Of a stretch of DNA of 9,840 bases, positions 1 to 5,983 are shown piece by piece. This stretch comes from an uncultured Lachnospiraceae bacterium. GTDB taxonomy: Bacteria > Bacillota > Clostridia > Lachnospirales > Lachnospiraceae. A model generated the notes under the pieces. It had not been told where the DNA came from and searched no databases. It was given only the letters and a program-made list of their open reading frames with translations. Where the stretch lies: the NCBI GenBank assembly GCA_910586095.1, contig CAJUHQ010000131.1:1-9840 (forward strand), read 5' to 3'. Position 1 is the first letter of the stretch; each line of letters starts with the position of its first letter. The translations under genes were made by a program, and so were the position numbers.

Positions 1-285
1 TGCTTCGCCTTCCCCTTCAAAAGCAACAACACTTCCAGTAAGCTCATGATTCTTTTTTGCCTCTTTTACTAGTCTATCAATATCTCTTGTGGGCAAAATA
101 CGCGGCCTGATAGATGAATAGAGATATCTTGCAATGTCTCCTAGTATATAAAATATAATCAAAACAATCAGAAGACCCCACAACATCCTTGTCAGTTCAT
201 AACCCCTTATGTACATAATGATTGATGCTATCGCACATGCTAACAACGTCAAAAATGATGTGATCAGCCCTGTCTTATTTCTCAT
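1..285 (-). CDS. Unrecognised two-helix membrane protein, N-terminal part (C-terminus beyond window)
   Basis: An open frame of 95 codons begins with ATG at 285 and runs off the window edge without a stop. The start is supported by a GGGGGAT ribosome-binding site (complement of 291-296) six bases upstream. The protein begins MRNKTGLITSF and has two hydrophobic stretches, about residues 7-27 and 34-49, separated by a short polar turn (RGYELTR). A basic/polar tail follows (RYLYSSIRPRILPT, then a Lys/Glu-rich helix). A small membrane protein with a cytoplasmic C-terminal region is therefore likely. I do not recognise the family. It lies 341 nt after cheD on the same strand. In Bacillus subtilis that position is held by sigD and then swrB, a membrane-anchored flagellar factor, so a motility role is possible, but this is inferred from position only. 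It may start a new transcription unit. Confidence 0.75.
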   Translation of the reverse strand, partial: MRNKTGLITSFLTLLACAIASIIMYIRGYELTRMLWGLLIVLIIFYILGDIARYLYSSIRPRILPTRDIDRLVKEAKKNHELTGSVVAFEGEGEA

Positions 286-431
286 TCTAATCCCCCATAT
301 AATTGCCACAGTTCACTACGCCTTTCATTCGTAGGATGAATTTATTCAACCTAACTCTCTTTTGTCTATTTCGTCAGATAGTTGCTCTTACAAGGCAACT
401 TTTCGTTCCATATAAGTGAAAGTAAACCCAA
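286..431 (-). promoter_or_regulatory. Candidate structured 5' leader of the membrane-protein gene
   Basis: This is a non-coding stretch of about 145 nt ahead of the start at 285. On the minus strand it contains a hairpin with arms AGTTGC and GCAACT (complement of 379-399). It also has a hairpin TAGG-T-TGAA/TTCA-T-CCTA and an overlapping alternative stem CTACG/CGTAG that uses the same CCTA segment. In addition, AGTTGCC can pair with GGCAATT (complement of 303-309), which sits just upstream of the ribosome-binding site. Mutually exclusive pairings next to a start are typical of regulatory leaders. No known riboswitch consensus, including the c-di-GMP I and II classes, was recognised. The structure is inferred by eye. 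Confidence 0.25.
287..298 (-). promoter_or_regulatory. G-run ribosome-binding site of the membrane-protein gene
   Basis: On the minus strand the 12-mer ATGGGGGATTAG precedes the start at 285, with the G-run six bases from the ATG. The same 12-mer precedes cheB (complement of 5944-5955). GGGGG can pair with the CCUCC anti-Shine-Dalgarno core through one G-U wobble. It decides the start of the partial gene. Confidence 0.6.
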
Positions 432-437
432 AGCTAG

Positions 438-446
438 ACTATATCA
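438..446 (-). promoter_or_regulatory. Possible extended -10 promoter element
   Basis: The minus strand reads TGATATAGT, which is a TGn extended -10 followed by TATAGT (one mismatch to TATAAT), in a T-rich context. No good -35 hexamer lies 16-18 nt upstream. Initiation near 431 would give the roughly 145-nt leader described for the membrane-protein gene. The call is weak and based on motif only. Confidence 0.25.
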
Positions 447-626
447 AAAAATTGTACAATAAACAGAAGCTACATTGTAAATAATTTTTTCTACACAATT
501 CTCATGATGCCACCATCCATATAAGCCACATTCCTATTGAGAAAAAGCGTCCAATTTTTCAATCTAAATCCCTACTCCTACGAATCAAATATGTACGCAG
601 TATCATTCTTTGCAATTCTTATCTCT

Positions 627-1112
627 TTATATAGTCTTTTCTGGTTTTCCCGCAGAACGAATTATCAATTTTCCCGTCTCGGGATAAAATATAATCGTGC
701 GTCCATAATTAAGACCTGTATCTTGTGCTTTGAGCGGAATCCCTAACTCCCTAAGTTTCTTCTTACTCGCCTCAACATTTCTGTCTCCCACGCGTATCAT
801 ATCTGATTTATTTTGAAATGCAAACATCTGTGCTCCACCTGCTATTTTGGCTTCAAATCTTGATTTTACACCTCCTAAGGCAACGATTCGTTTCACCAAA
901 TCATCAATACCTGTATCAGCAAATTTAGCTCTGTTTACATTGTTTTCTATCTGAGTGCTATCTGGCAGCATTGCATGTGCCATTCCCCCAACTTTTGCAA
1001 TAGGATCTCTTATACAAATCCCCACACATGAACCAAGTCCCAAAGTAGTTATGCCATCAGGGCTTTTACACACATTTAAGTCTGCCATTCCTACCTTAAC
1101 TATATTTGCCAT
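627..1112 (-). CDS. cheD: CheD, chemoreceptor glutamine deamidase and CheC partner
   Basis: This 161-residue protein matches the usual CheD length. CheD deamidates specific glutamines on methyl-accepting chemotaxis proteins and binds CheC, raising its phosphatase activity in the Bacillus-type adaptation system. The catalytic cysteine is Cys29 in LGSCVG, the histidine is His46 in GGMAHAMLP, and Thr22/Thr23 lies at the usual position before the cysteine. Conserved blocks FADTGIDDL (about 64-72), AGGAQMF (91-97) and NYGRTIIFYPETGK (135-148) follow. The ATG at 1112 is preceded by AAGGGG (complement of 1123-1128) ten bases upstream. Unlike Bacillus, where cheC and cheD are nearly contiguous, this gene is separated from cheC by 369 nt of repeats and hairpins, so its expression may be adjusted separately from cheC. 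Confidence 0.96.
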   Translation of the reverse strand: MANIVKVGMADLNVCKSPDGITTLGLGSCVGICIRDPIAKVGGMAHAMLPDSTQIENNVNRAKFADTGIDDLVKRIVALGGVKSRFEAKIAGGAQMFAFQNKSDMIRVGDRNVEASKKKLRELGIPLKAQDTGLNYGRTIIFYPETGKLIIRSAGKPEKTI

Positions 1113-1136
1113 AGCTTACAAACCCCTTCTCTACCT

Positions 1137-1169
1137 AGAGTATGCCATATGCACATATAGCATACCTCT
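1137..1169 (-). repeat. Long hairpin directly upstream of the cheD ribosome-binding site
   Basis: The inverted repeat has arms GTATGCTATAT and ATATGGCATAC on the minus strand, with loop GTGC. An outer AGA/TCT extension forms if one G is bulged. One internal pair is G-U in minus-strand RNA but C-A on the other strand, so the fold favours the che transcript. It ends about 10 nt before AAGGGG, the probable cheD ribosome-binding site. No T-tract follows, so it is not an intrinsic terminator. A role in RNA stability, processing or translation is inference. Confidence 0.55.
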
Positions 1170-1202
1170 AAAATCTATATTCTCTTTGTAGCGCATGTGC
1201 TC

Positions 1203-1281
1203 TAAAAGTTTCCAACTTTTAGAGCATGGATGGCCATGCGGCCTGACAATTATCAGACTTCACATAATGTCATTCACTCCT
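1203..1281. repeat. 79-bp repeat, copy 1 (cheD-proximal)
   Basis: The first hairpin loop reads TTCCA instead of CTTCA. Because this copy borders unique sequence ending TGCTC, its first stem grows to 12 Watson-Crick pairs (1198-1226, arms TGCTCTAAAAGT and ACTTTTAGAGCA). The other copies have 7 pairs. No T-tract follows on either strand. Confidence 0.93.
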
Positions 1282-1360
1282 TAAAAGTCTTCAACTTTTA
1301 GAGCATGGATGGCCATGCGGCCTGACAGTTATCAGACTTCACATGATATCATTCACTCCT
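1282..1360. repeat. 79-bp repeat, copy 2 (central)
   Basis: This complete copy differs from copy 1 at five positions. It contains GCATGG/CCATGC at 1303-1318 and a perfect 10-bp palindrome ATGATATCAT at 1343-1352. Confidence 0.93.
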
Positions 1361-1439
1361 TAAAAGTCTTCAACTTTTAGAGCATGGATGGCCATGCGGC
1401 CTGACAATTATCAGACTTTGTATGATGTCATTTTCATTC
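1361..1439. repeat. 79-bp repeat, copy 3 (cheC-proximal, diverged tail)
   Basis: The first 58 bases match copy 2 with a single change (CAATT for CAGTT). The last 21 bases drift (TTGTATGATG, then TTTTCATTC), so this is an edge copy. Confidence 0.88.
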
Positions 1440-1474
1440 CATCTTTCTGTCACAATGCCACCACGGGACCATCA

Positions 1475-1491
1475 GTCACTTTTAGAGTGAC
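1475..1491 (-). repeat. Hairpin spanning the cheC stop codon
   Basis: Arms GTCACT and AGTGAC flank a 5-nt loop that holds the cheC TAA stop. The plus-strand 10-mer ACTTTTAGAG at 1478-1487 is identical to the 10-mer in each 79-bp repeat (1215-1224, 1294-1303, 1373-1382), but it is 26 bp out of phase with the array. There is no T-tract, so it is not a terminator. Confidence 0.5.
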
Positions 1492-2102
1492 AGACCTAGC
1501 GCTGTCAGCATCTTTGAATAGGATTCTAAATCTGGCATTAGTATAAAATACCCATTCAAATCTACATCATCTGTAAAGACAGTTTGGATCAACAAGATCT
1601 GATCCCCAATAATTCCAAACTCAATTGCCGGAACACTAAGAATCGCATTGAGCATATCAATACTTAACTCGGGAACTGATGGAAGCATCTTGAGATTTGT
1701 CATCTGTGCTAAAGAGTTTAAATACGCACCTGTAATAATATTGCCTATTTCCTTCATTGCAGAGATCTCCATCTCACTAAACTCTCCTTCTGCAGGTGGC
1801 ATTCCCATAAGCTTTGACACAAGTGCCTTTCCAGCATTGTGCTCTAATATAAACATAATACTACCTGTAATATCCCCTTCTACTGCAAGATATATTCCCA
1901 CGACAATCTGTTCTTCGCCCCCCATGACTTCTCCGACATCCTTAAATTCGAGTAGTCGTACTTGGGGAACTTTCATATCTACTTTTGTTTGGAGCATCTG
2001 TGCAAGCGCTGTTGTGGCATTTCCTGCACCAATATTTCCCAACTCTTTCAAAACATCATAGTACTCTGTTGTTACTTTCTCAAAACTAATGCTTTCTGCC
2101 AT
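1482..2102 (-). CDS. cheC: CheC, CheY-P phosphatase of the CheC/FliY/CheX family
   Basis: This 206-residue protein is close to the Bacillus CheC length. CheC removes phosphate from CheY-P and cooperates with CheD. It has the two-fold repeat of the family with both phosphatase signatures: Glu20/Asn23 in ELGNIGAGNA and Glu118/Asn121 in EIGNIITGAYLNSLA. Both E-xx-N pairs are intact, so two active sites are predicted. Absence of a flagellar C-ring domain argues for CheC rather than FliY. The start at 2102 has only a weak upstream signal (AGG seven bases before ATG, with AAGGG further up), so translation may depend on coupling to cheW, whose stop lies 50 nt upstream. The 3' end forms a hairpin and is followed by the tandem-repeat array rather than directly by cheD. 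Confidence 0.95.
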   Translation of the reverse strand: MAESISFEKVTTEYYDVLKELGNIGAGNATTALAQMLQTKVDMKVPQVRLLEFKDVGEVMGGEEQIVVGIYLAVEGDITGSIMFILEHNAGKALVSKLMGMPPAEGEFSEMEISAMKEIGNIITGAYLNSLAQMTNLKMLPSVPELSIDMLNAILSVPAIEFGIIGDQILLIQTVFTDDVDLNGYFILMPDLESYSKMLTALGLSL

Positions 2103-2152
2103 AATAAAACCTAAGCCCTTCCGCTAATCAATCTATCAATATTTCACTATTG

Positions 2153-2650
2153 TTATACATCAACCACTTCTGCAAGAACAGATGTAATGTCTAAGAGTGA
2201 TATCAGCTTTCCATCTGATTTTCCTACACCAGAAAGAAAACGCTCTTTATCATCTTTTTCATATCCAATTCTCTCGATATGATTCTCCTCTAGAGTAACT
2301 ACTTCCTTGACTTCATCCACCAACACTCCAATAGATTCGTGTTGTTCCAAGGTTAAGATAATAATACGTGTTTTTTTAGTAATCTCTTCTTCTGGAAGAC
2401 CTAACTTCAATCGAAGACTGATGGTTGGTATTACCACACCACGCACATTAATCACACCTTTAATATAATCAGAGACTTTTGGAACCCGCGTGATTTTTGA
2501 CATTCTTATAATATTAGATATGTATTTGATGTCAATCCCATACTGTTCTCCTCCAAGCTGCGTTACGATAAACTGTGTTGAGCCATGCTCCACAGGACGA
2601 TTCAGACTCATACTGCGTTTCTGCTCATCCATCACTTTTATTTCATCCAT
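2153..2650 (-). CDS. cheW: CheW, chemotaxis coupling protein
   Basis: This 165-residue cytoplasmic adaptor links CheA to chemoreceptors. A single CheW-like SH3-type fold spans about residues 24-162. Typical blocks are ITRVP (53-57), GVINVRGVVIP (65-75), TRIIIL (94-99), GVLVDEVKEVV (108-118) and LLDI (152-155). The N-terminus has about 20 extra polar residues before the fold. Later in-frame ATGs at residues 7 and 14 could be alternative starts, but the first has an AGGG signal nine bases upstream and is preferred. It is 42 nt downstream of cheA and 50 nt upstream of cheC, consistent with one operon. It resembles the P5 domain of the neighbouring CheA, as expected from shared ancestry. Confidence 0.96.
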   Translation of the reverse strand: MDEIKVMDEQKRSMSLNRPVEHGSTQFIVTQLGGEQYGIDIKYISNIIRMSKITRVPKVSDYIKGVINVRGVVIPTISLRLKLGLPEEEITKKTRIIILTLEQHESIGVLVDEVKEVVTLEENHIERIGYEKDDKERFLSGVGKSDGKLISLLDITSVLAEVVDV

Positions 2651-2692
2651 GTTCTATGCCCTGCCTTTCCCTTTTATCTTATCTTGTCAGGA

Positions 2693-4849
2693 TTAAATCA
2701 ATGCATTTGTATCGAGGATCAGTGCCACTTCACCATCTCCTAAAATGGTAGCTCCACTTATCATCTTTGGCACTTTAATATATTTACCCATGGACTTGAT
2801 AACTACTTCCTGCTGCCCAATCAGCTCGTCCACGACTAAGCCTGCCTGTTTATCACCTTTCTTCACAATAATAACGGTGAAATTCTTCTTTTGTGCGGCT
2901 TCTTCCGTCGGAATATCCAATACCTTTCTAAGCCGTATAATTGGAATGACGGTTCCACGAATATGGATTACTTCCTTTGCTTGTACTAACTTGATATCCT
3001 CTTGCGGAACATCCTCTATTGTCTGAATAGAACCCAGTGCAATAGCATACTTCTCATCTCCAACAACTACCATAAGAGCCTGAATAATAGCAAGAGTCAA
3101 CGGTAAGCGGATAATCCATGAAGAACCTTCTCCATACTGGTTTTTTACTTCTACCTCGCCACTCAATGACTCAATCTTAGATTTTACAACGTCTAAGCCA
3201 ACGCCACGTCCTGACACATCAGATACCTGTTTTGCTGTGGAGAAACTTGGAAGGAATAAGAGGTCAATAATTTCTTTTTCTGTCATCGTTACTGCCTGCT
3301 CTGGAGTAATTGTCCCACGCTCAATCGCCTTGCTGCGCACCGCGTCCACATTGATTCCGCCGCCATCATCACGCACTTCAATCACAACATTATTGCCGTC
3401 TTGATAGGCATCAAGAAAAATAGAACCCACTTCTGGTTTTCCGTTTGCCACTCTGACTTCATTTGTCTCAAGACCATGATCCGCAGAATTTCTGAGCATG
3501 TGCATCAATGGATCTCCAATCTCATCAACCACAGTACGATCTAACTCTGTATCCTCACCAGTCATATATAATTCCATCTTTTTATTAAGCTTCTTTGACA
3601 GGTCCCTAATCATGCGCGGGAATTTAGCAACTACGCTCTCAATCGGTACCATTCGAACCTTCATAACCGATTCATGCAGATTTGTCGTCACACTCTCAAG
3701 ATATTCAATCTGTTCATGGATTGCATTATTGACTCCATTTACACCCTTTTCTTCTGAAGCAGTTGCAGAAATCAACGAATTCTTTGCTATGATTAACTCA
3801 CTTACTAGATTCATTAGATTATCCAACTTCTCTATGTCTACACGAACGGTTCTGTTTACTACTGGCTTTGCATTTGCTTTAGATGCAGGTTTTGTAGCCG
3901 AAGCTGTCGCTGGTGTAGAAGTTGCCGTCATCTTTGGTGTCAGTGCTGCTGTTGAATCTGATTGTACTGTTGCTTTAACCTCATCTATCGTTTTTGTCTC
4001 GATGGCTGACTTGACTTCTGTCTTTATCATTTCCTCCGATAATTTGTATTCTGAACAAAGTACCTCTTCAATTTCAGATACACTTTTTACAGCCGCCCGA
4101 ATTTCGTTGCTATCACTTCGCGATACAAAGATTATGCTAAATGTAAGATCAAATTTTTCATCTTCAATATCCTGTGCAGCAGGATCTGAAACAATAATTT
4201 CGCCTAGCTTTTCAAGTGCCTTAAATACTAAAAATGCTCTTGCTGCTTTGAGTACACAGGCTTCCTCCACATACACTGTCAAACCGTAGACATTAATTTC
4301 TTCAGAAAAAGCTTTCTCAACCAACATCTTTTCAGTATCTGTAATGCGAATTTCCTGCCACCTTTCCTGCTTTTCGCTAGGAGTATTGTCAGATGAAGTA
4401 CTACTATCCACAGAATCTTCTTTGTTCACAGGAGCTCTAGAAGTATCTTTTGGCTTAATTTCTCCATTATTCTTTAAAATATTGTTCAAAAAGTCAATCA
4501 GATCCTGATTGTCGTTGGTTCCTTCCTCAGTTGTCTGCTGGATGTTATCCACATACTCCTCTAATGCATCTAGACATCTAAAAAGGATATCAATCATCCC
4601 TGACTGTACTTTGAATGTACCATTTCTTACTTCTGAAAATACATTTTCCATATCATGAGTCAGGGTCTGCATTCTCTTATACCCCATAGTGCCTGCCATT
4701 CCCTTCAGGGAATGGGCTGCTCTAAATATCTCGTTAATGGTATCCATATTTTCAGGATTCTGCTCCAATTCCATAATTTGATCGCTCAAATTTTGCAAAT
4801 GTTCCTTTGACTCATCAAGGAAAATATCAAGATATTGACTTGTATCCAT
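2693..4849 (-). CDS. cheA: CheA, chemotaxis sensor histidine kinase
   Basis: CheA autophosphorylates in receptor arrays and passes phosphate to CheY and CheB. With the ATG at 4849 it has 718 residues. An in-frame ATG at 4867 would add six residues, but it lies inside cheB and lacks a ribosome-binding site, while 4849 has GGGGG nine bases upstream and gives the family-typical MDTSQYLD start. Domains: P1 Hpt with phospho-acceptor His46 in AAHSLKGMAGT; P2 CheY/CheB-binding (about 164-265); an Ala/Thr/Pro/Lys-rich linker (about 298-332); P3 dimerisation (335-435); P4 ATPase with N box LMHMLRNSADHG (448-459), DDGGG (494-498) and SGRGVGLDVV (546-555); P5 CheW-like (about 586-718). The segment before the last ATPase block reads LPSFSTA where many CheA proteins have PGFSTA. 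The start is 1 nt after the cheB stop, so translational coupling is likely. Confidence 0.97.
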   Translation of the reverse strand: MDTSQYLDIFLDESKEHLQNLSDQIMELEQNPENMDTINEIFRAAHSLKGMAGTMGYKRMQTLTHDMENVFSEVRNGTFKVQSGMIDILFRCLDALEEYVDNIQQTTEEGTNDNQDLIDFLNNILKNNGEIKPKDTSRAPVNKEDSVDSSTSSDNTPSEKQERWQEIRITDTEKMLVEKAFSEEINVYGLTVYVEEACVLKAARAFLVFKALEKLGEIIVSDPAAQDIEDEKFDLTFSIIFVSRSDSNEIRAAVKSVSEIEEVLCSEYKLSEEMIKTEVKSAIETKTIDEVKATVQSDSTAALTPKMTATSTPATASATKPASKANAKPVVNRTVRVDIEKLDNLMNLVSELIIAKNSLISATASEEKGVNGVNNAIHEQIEYLESVTTNLHESVMKVRMVPIESVVAKFPRMIRDLSKKLNKKMELYMTGEDTELDRTVVDEIGDPLMHMLRNSADHGLETNEVRVANGKPEVGSIFLDAYQDGNNVVIEVRDDGGGINVDAVRSKAIERGTITPEQAVTMTEKEIIDLLFLPSFSTAKQVSDVSGRGVGLDVVKSKIESLSGEVEVKNQYGEGSSWIIRLPLTLAIIQALMVVVGDEKYAIALGSIQTIEDVPQEDIKLVQAKEVIHIRGTVIPIIRLRKVLDIPTEEAAQKKNFTVIIVKKGDKQAGLVVDELIGQQEVVIKSMGKYIKVPKMISGATILGDGEVALILDTNALI

Positions 4850-4850
4850 T

Positions 4851-5939
4851 CTACTTGACCCCCACATTCATTATGATTTCCTGTGCTACATCATCAAGCG
4901 GCACAATCTGATTCACTAATCCTGTATTCACAATAGCTTTAGGCATACCATATACAGTTGATGTTGTCTCGTCTTGTGCAATGATGTGTATTTTTTTTGA
5001 AGTTTCCAAATGTACGATTCCCTCGGTTCCGTCCGCTCCCATTCCTGTAAGTACAACACACACAATCTGGGTATAATTGCTGTTTTTTAATGATTCATAC
5101 ATGTAATTTGCGCACGGCTTAACCCCTTCACGTGGAGGTTCATCTGTGTAAGTGATTGTAGATCTTCCGCCTCTAGTTGATACATTCATATGTTTTCCGC
5201 CTTTAGAAATATATACTGTACCATTTTCTAGCACATCACCTTCTGCTGCCTCCTTGACCGTAACTTTACTAAGTAGATTGAGTCTCTCAGCAAGAGATTG
5301 AGTGAAGCCTATTGGCATATGTTGTACAATTAGAACAGGTGCTGCAAGTTCTGCTGGAAGTCTTGGTACAACACTTTGCAATGCCTTTGGACCTCCTGTT
5401 GAGCAAGCGAGCGCTACAATCTTTTGGCCACCTATTGACGGTTGACTTTTCCTGACAAGACTGACAAGTTTGCGTGTATTTTCCTCCTGCGTTGCACGTG
5501 GAATTGATGGAATCGCCGAGATATTGGTCTGACGGCTTGTGACTACTGCCTGAAGAATATTAATAAATTTATCTCTAAACTCACTGCCTTTTAGATAAAT
5601 CACGTTTGCTGGTTTTTCAATAAATTCGATTGCGCCCAACTCCAAGGCTTCCATTGTAACTTTGGCACCTTCTCTAGTATCTGTGCTCGCCATCATAATC
5701 CTTGCGCGAATCTTATCCTTCTGAAGCATCTGCAAAAGCTGTATTCCATTAATTTTAGGCATATTGACATCAAGAACTACTCCATCATATTGATTCTTTT
5801 TTAAGAGTTCATATGCCGCTTGACCGTCATATGCCTGCTCCACTACCTGGAACCGTTCATCTGAATTAATTATATCACACATTAGTCTTCTCATAAGTGC
5901 AGAATCATCAACTACAAGTATTTTTTTCTTATTCGTCAT
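4851..5939 (-). CDS. cheB: CheB, protein-glutamate methylesterase/deamidase with receiver domain
   Basis: This is a 362-residue response regulator. When phosphorylated by CheA it removes methyl groups from receptor glutamates and deamidates glutamines, giving adaptation. The receiver domain (about 5-125) has the acidic pair Asp11/Asp12, phospho-acceptor Asp57 in VVLDVNMP, Ser85/Thr86 in MAST and Lys109 in EKPA. A polar linker (about 134-168) leads to the methylesterase domain (172-360), with catalytic Ser180 in ACSTGGP, His207 in VQHMP and Asp303 in TGMGADG. All expected residues are present. The ATG at 5939 is preceded by GGGGG nine bases upstream, within the same 12-mer found before the membrane-protein gene. 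It follows the PilZ gene by 44 nt. In Bacillus cheB directly follows flhG; here the PilZ gene lies between. Confidence 0.97.
   Translation of the reverse strand: MTNKKKILVVDDSALMRRLMCDIINSDERFQVVEQAYDGQAAYELLKKNQYDGVVLDVNMPKINGIQLLQMLQKDKIRARIMMASTDTREGAKVTMEALELGAIEFIEKPANVIYLKGSEFRDKFINILQAVVTSRQTNISAIPSIPRATQEENTRKLVSLVRKSQPSIGGQKIVALACSTGGPKALQSVVPRLPAELAAPVLIVQHMPIGFTQSLAERLNLLSKVTVKEAAEGDVLENGTVYISKGGKHMNVSTRGGRSTITYTDEPPREGVKPCANYMYESLKNSNYTQIVCVVLTGMGADGTEGIVHLETSKKIHIIAQDETTSTVYGMPKAIVNTGLVNQIVPLDDVAQEIIMNVGVK
4859..4863 (-). promoter_or_regulatory. G-run ribosome-binding site of cheA inside the cheB 3' end
   Basis: The minus strand reads GGGGG nine bases before the ATG at 4849 and only a few codons before the cheB stop (TAG, complement of 4851-4853). 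Its placement favours the 4849 start over 4867, because the 4867 ATG sits upstream of this site. Confidence 0.6.
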
Positions 5940-5943
5940 TATC

Positions 5944-5955
5944 CTAATCCCCCAT
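5944..5955 (-). promoter_or_regulatory. G-run ribosome-binding site of cheB
   Basis: The minus-strand 12-mer ATGGGGGATTAG puts GGGGG nine bases before the cheB start. It is identical to the site before the gene starting at 285. Confidence 0.55.
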
Positions 5956-5983
5956 GCCTTTTATTCTATTTTATTTAGCACTG

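Larger units (their letters stand above)
286..626. other. 341-nt gap between cheD and the membrane-protein gene
   Basis: No convincing gene was found on either strand. An open frame on the plus strand at 537-746 runs into the 3' end of cheD and has no ribosome-binding site, so it is treated as chance. The gap holds an AT-rich inverted repeat at 536-563 (arms ATTGAGAAAA and TTTTTCAAT), a possible extended -10 element and a structured leader. No GC-rich stem followed by a T-tract was found on the minus strand, so it is unclear where the che transcript ends. Confidence 0.5.
1203..1439. repeat. Tandem array of three 79-bp repeats between cheC and cheD
   Basis: Three direct copies with an exact 79-bp period begin at 1203, 1282 and 1361. 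Copies 1 and 2 differ at five positions. Copy 3 matches copy 1 over its first 58 bases apart from two positions and diverges in the last part. Each unit holds TAAAAGT/ACTTTTA around a 5-nt loop, GCATGG-ATGG-CCATGC, an overlapping GGCC-ATGC-GGCC, and CTGA/TCAG around a 6-nt centre. Two of the five differences between copies 1 and 2 fall in the first loop while its stem is unchanged. No gene lies in the gap 1113-1481. No other copy was seen in this window. Confidence 0.95.

Noticed and set aside
286..431. c-di-GMP riboswitch, suspected because of the flagellar context
   Set aside because: Neither the class I nor the class II conserved core sequences could be recognised.
536..563. Terminator after cheD
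   Set aside because: The inverted repeat is AT-rich, contains a mismatch in minus-strand RNA and lacks a following T-tract on that strand.
537..746. Plus-strand open frame of 69 codons starting in the gap after cheD
   Set aside because: It overlaps the 3' end of cheD on the other strand, has no ribosome-binding site, and has no recognisable domain.
1196..1228. Intrinsic terminator at the long stem of repeat copy 1
   Set aside because: The stem is AT-rich and has no T-tract after it on either strand.
1203..1397. Eleven-codon micro-frames (MAIHALKVEDF or MAIHALKVGNF) on the minus strand of each 79-bp repeat
   Set aside because: They are repeated only because the unit is repeated, they have no good ribosome-binding site, and the changes between copies fit a hairpin loop better than a peptide.
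1203..1439. CRISPR array
   Set aside because: The units are contiguous 79-bp direct repeats with no unique spacers and no cas genes nearby.
3498..4289. Plus-strand open frame of 263 codons opposite cheA
   Set aside because: It is the complementary-strand shadow of the well-supported cheA gene; its hydrophobic/Ser/Thr-rich translation is typical of an antisense reading.
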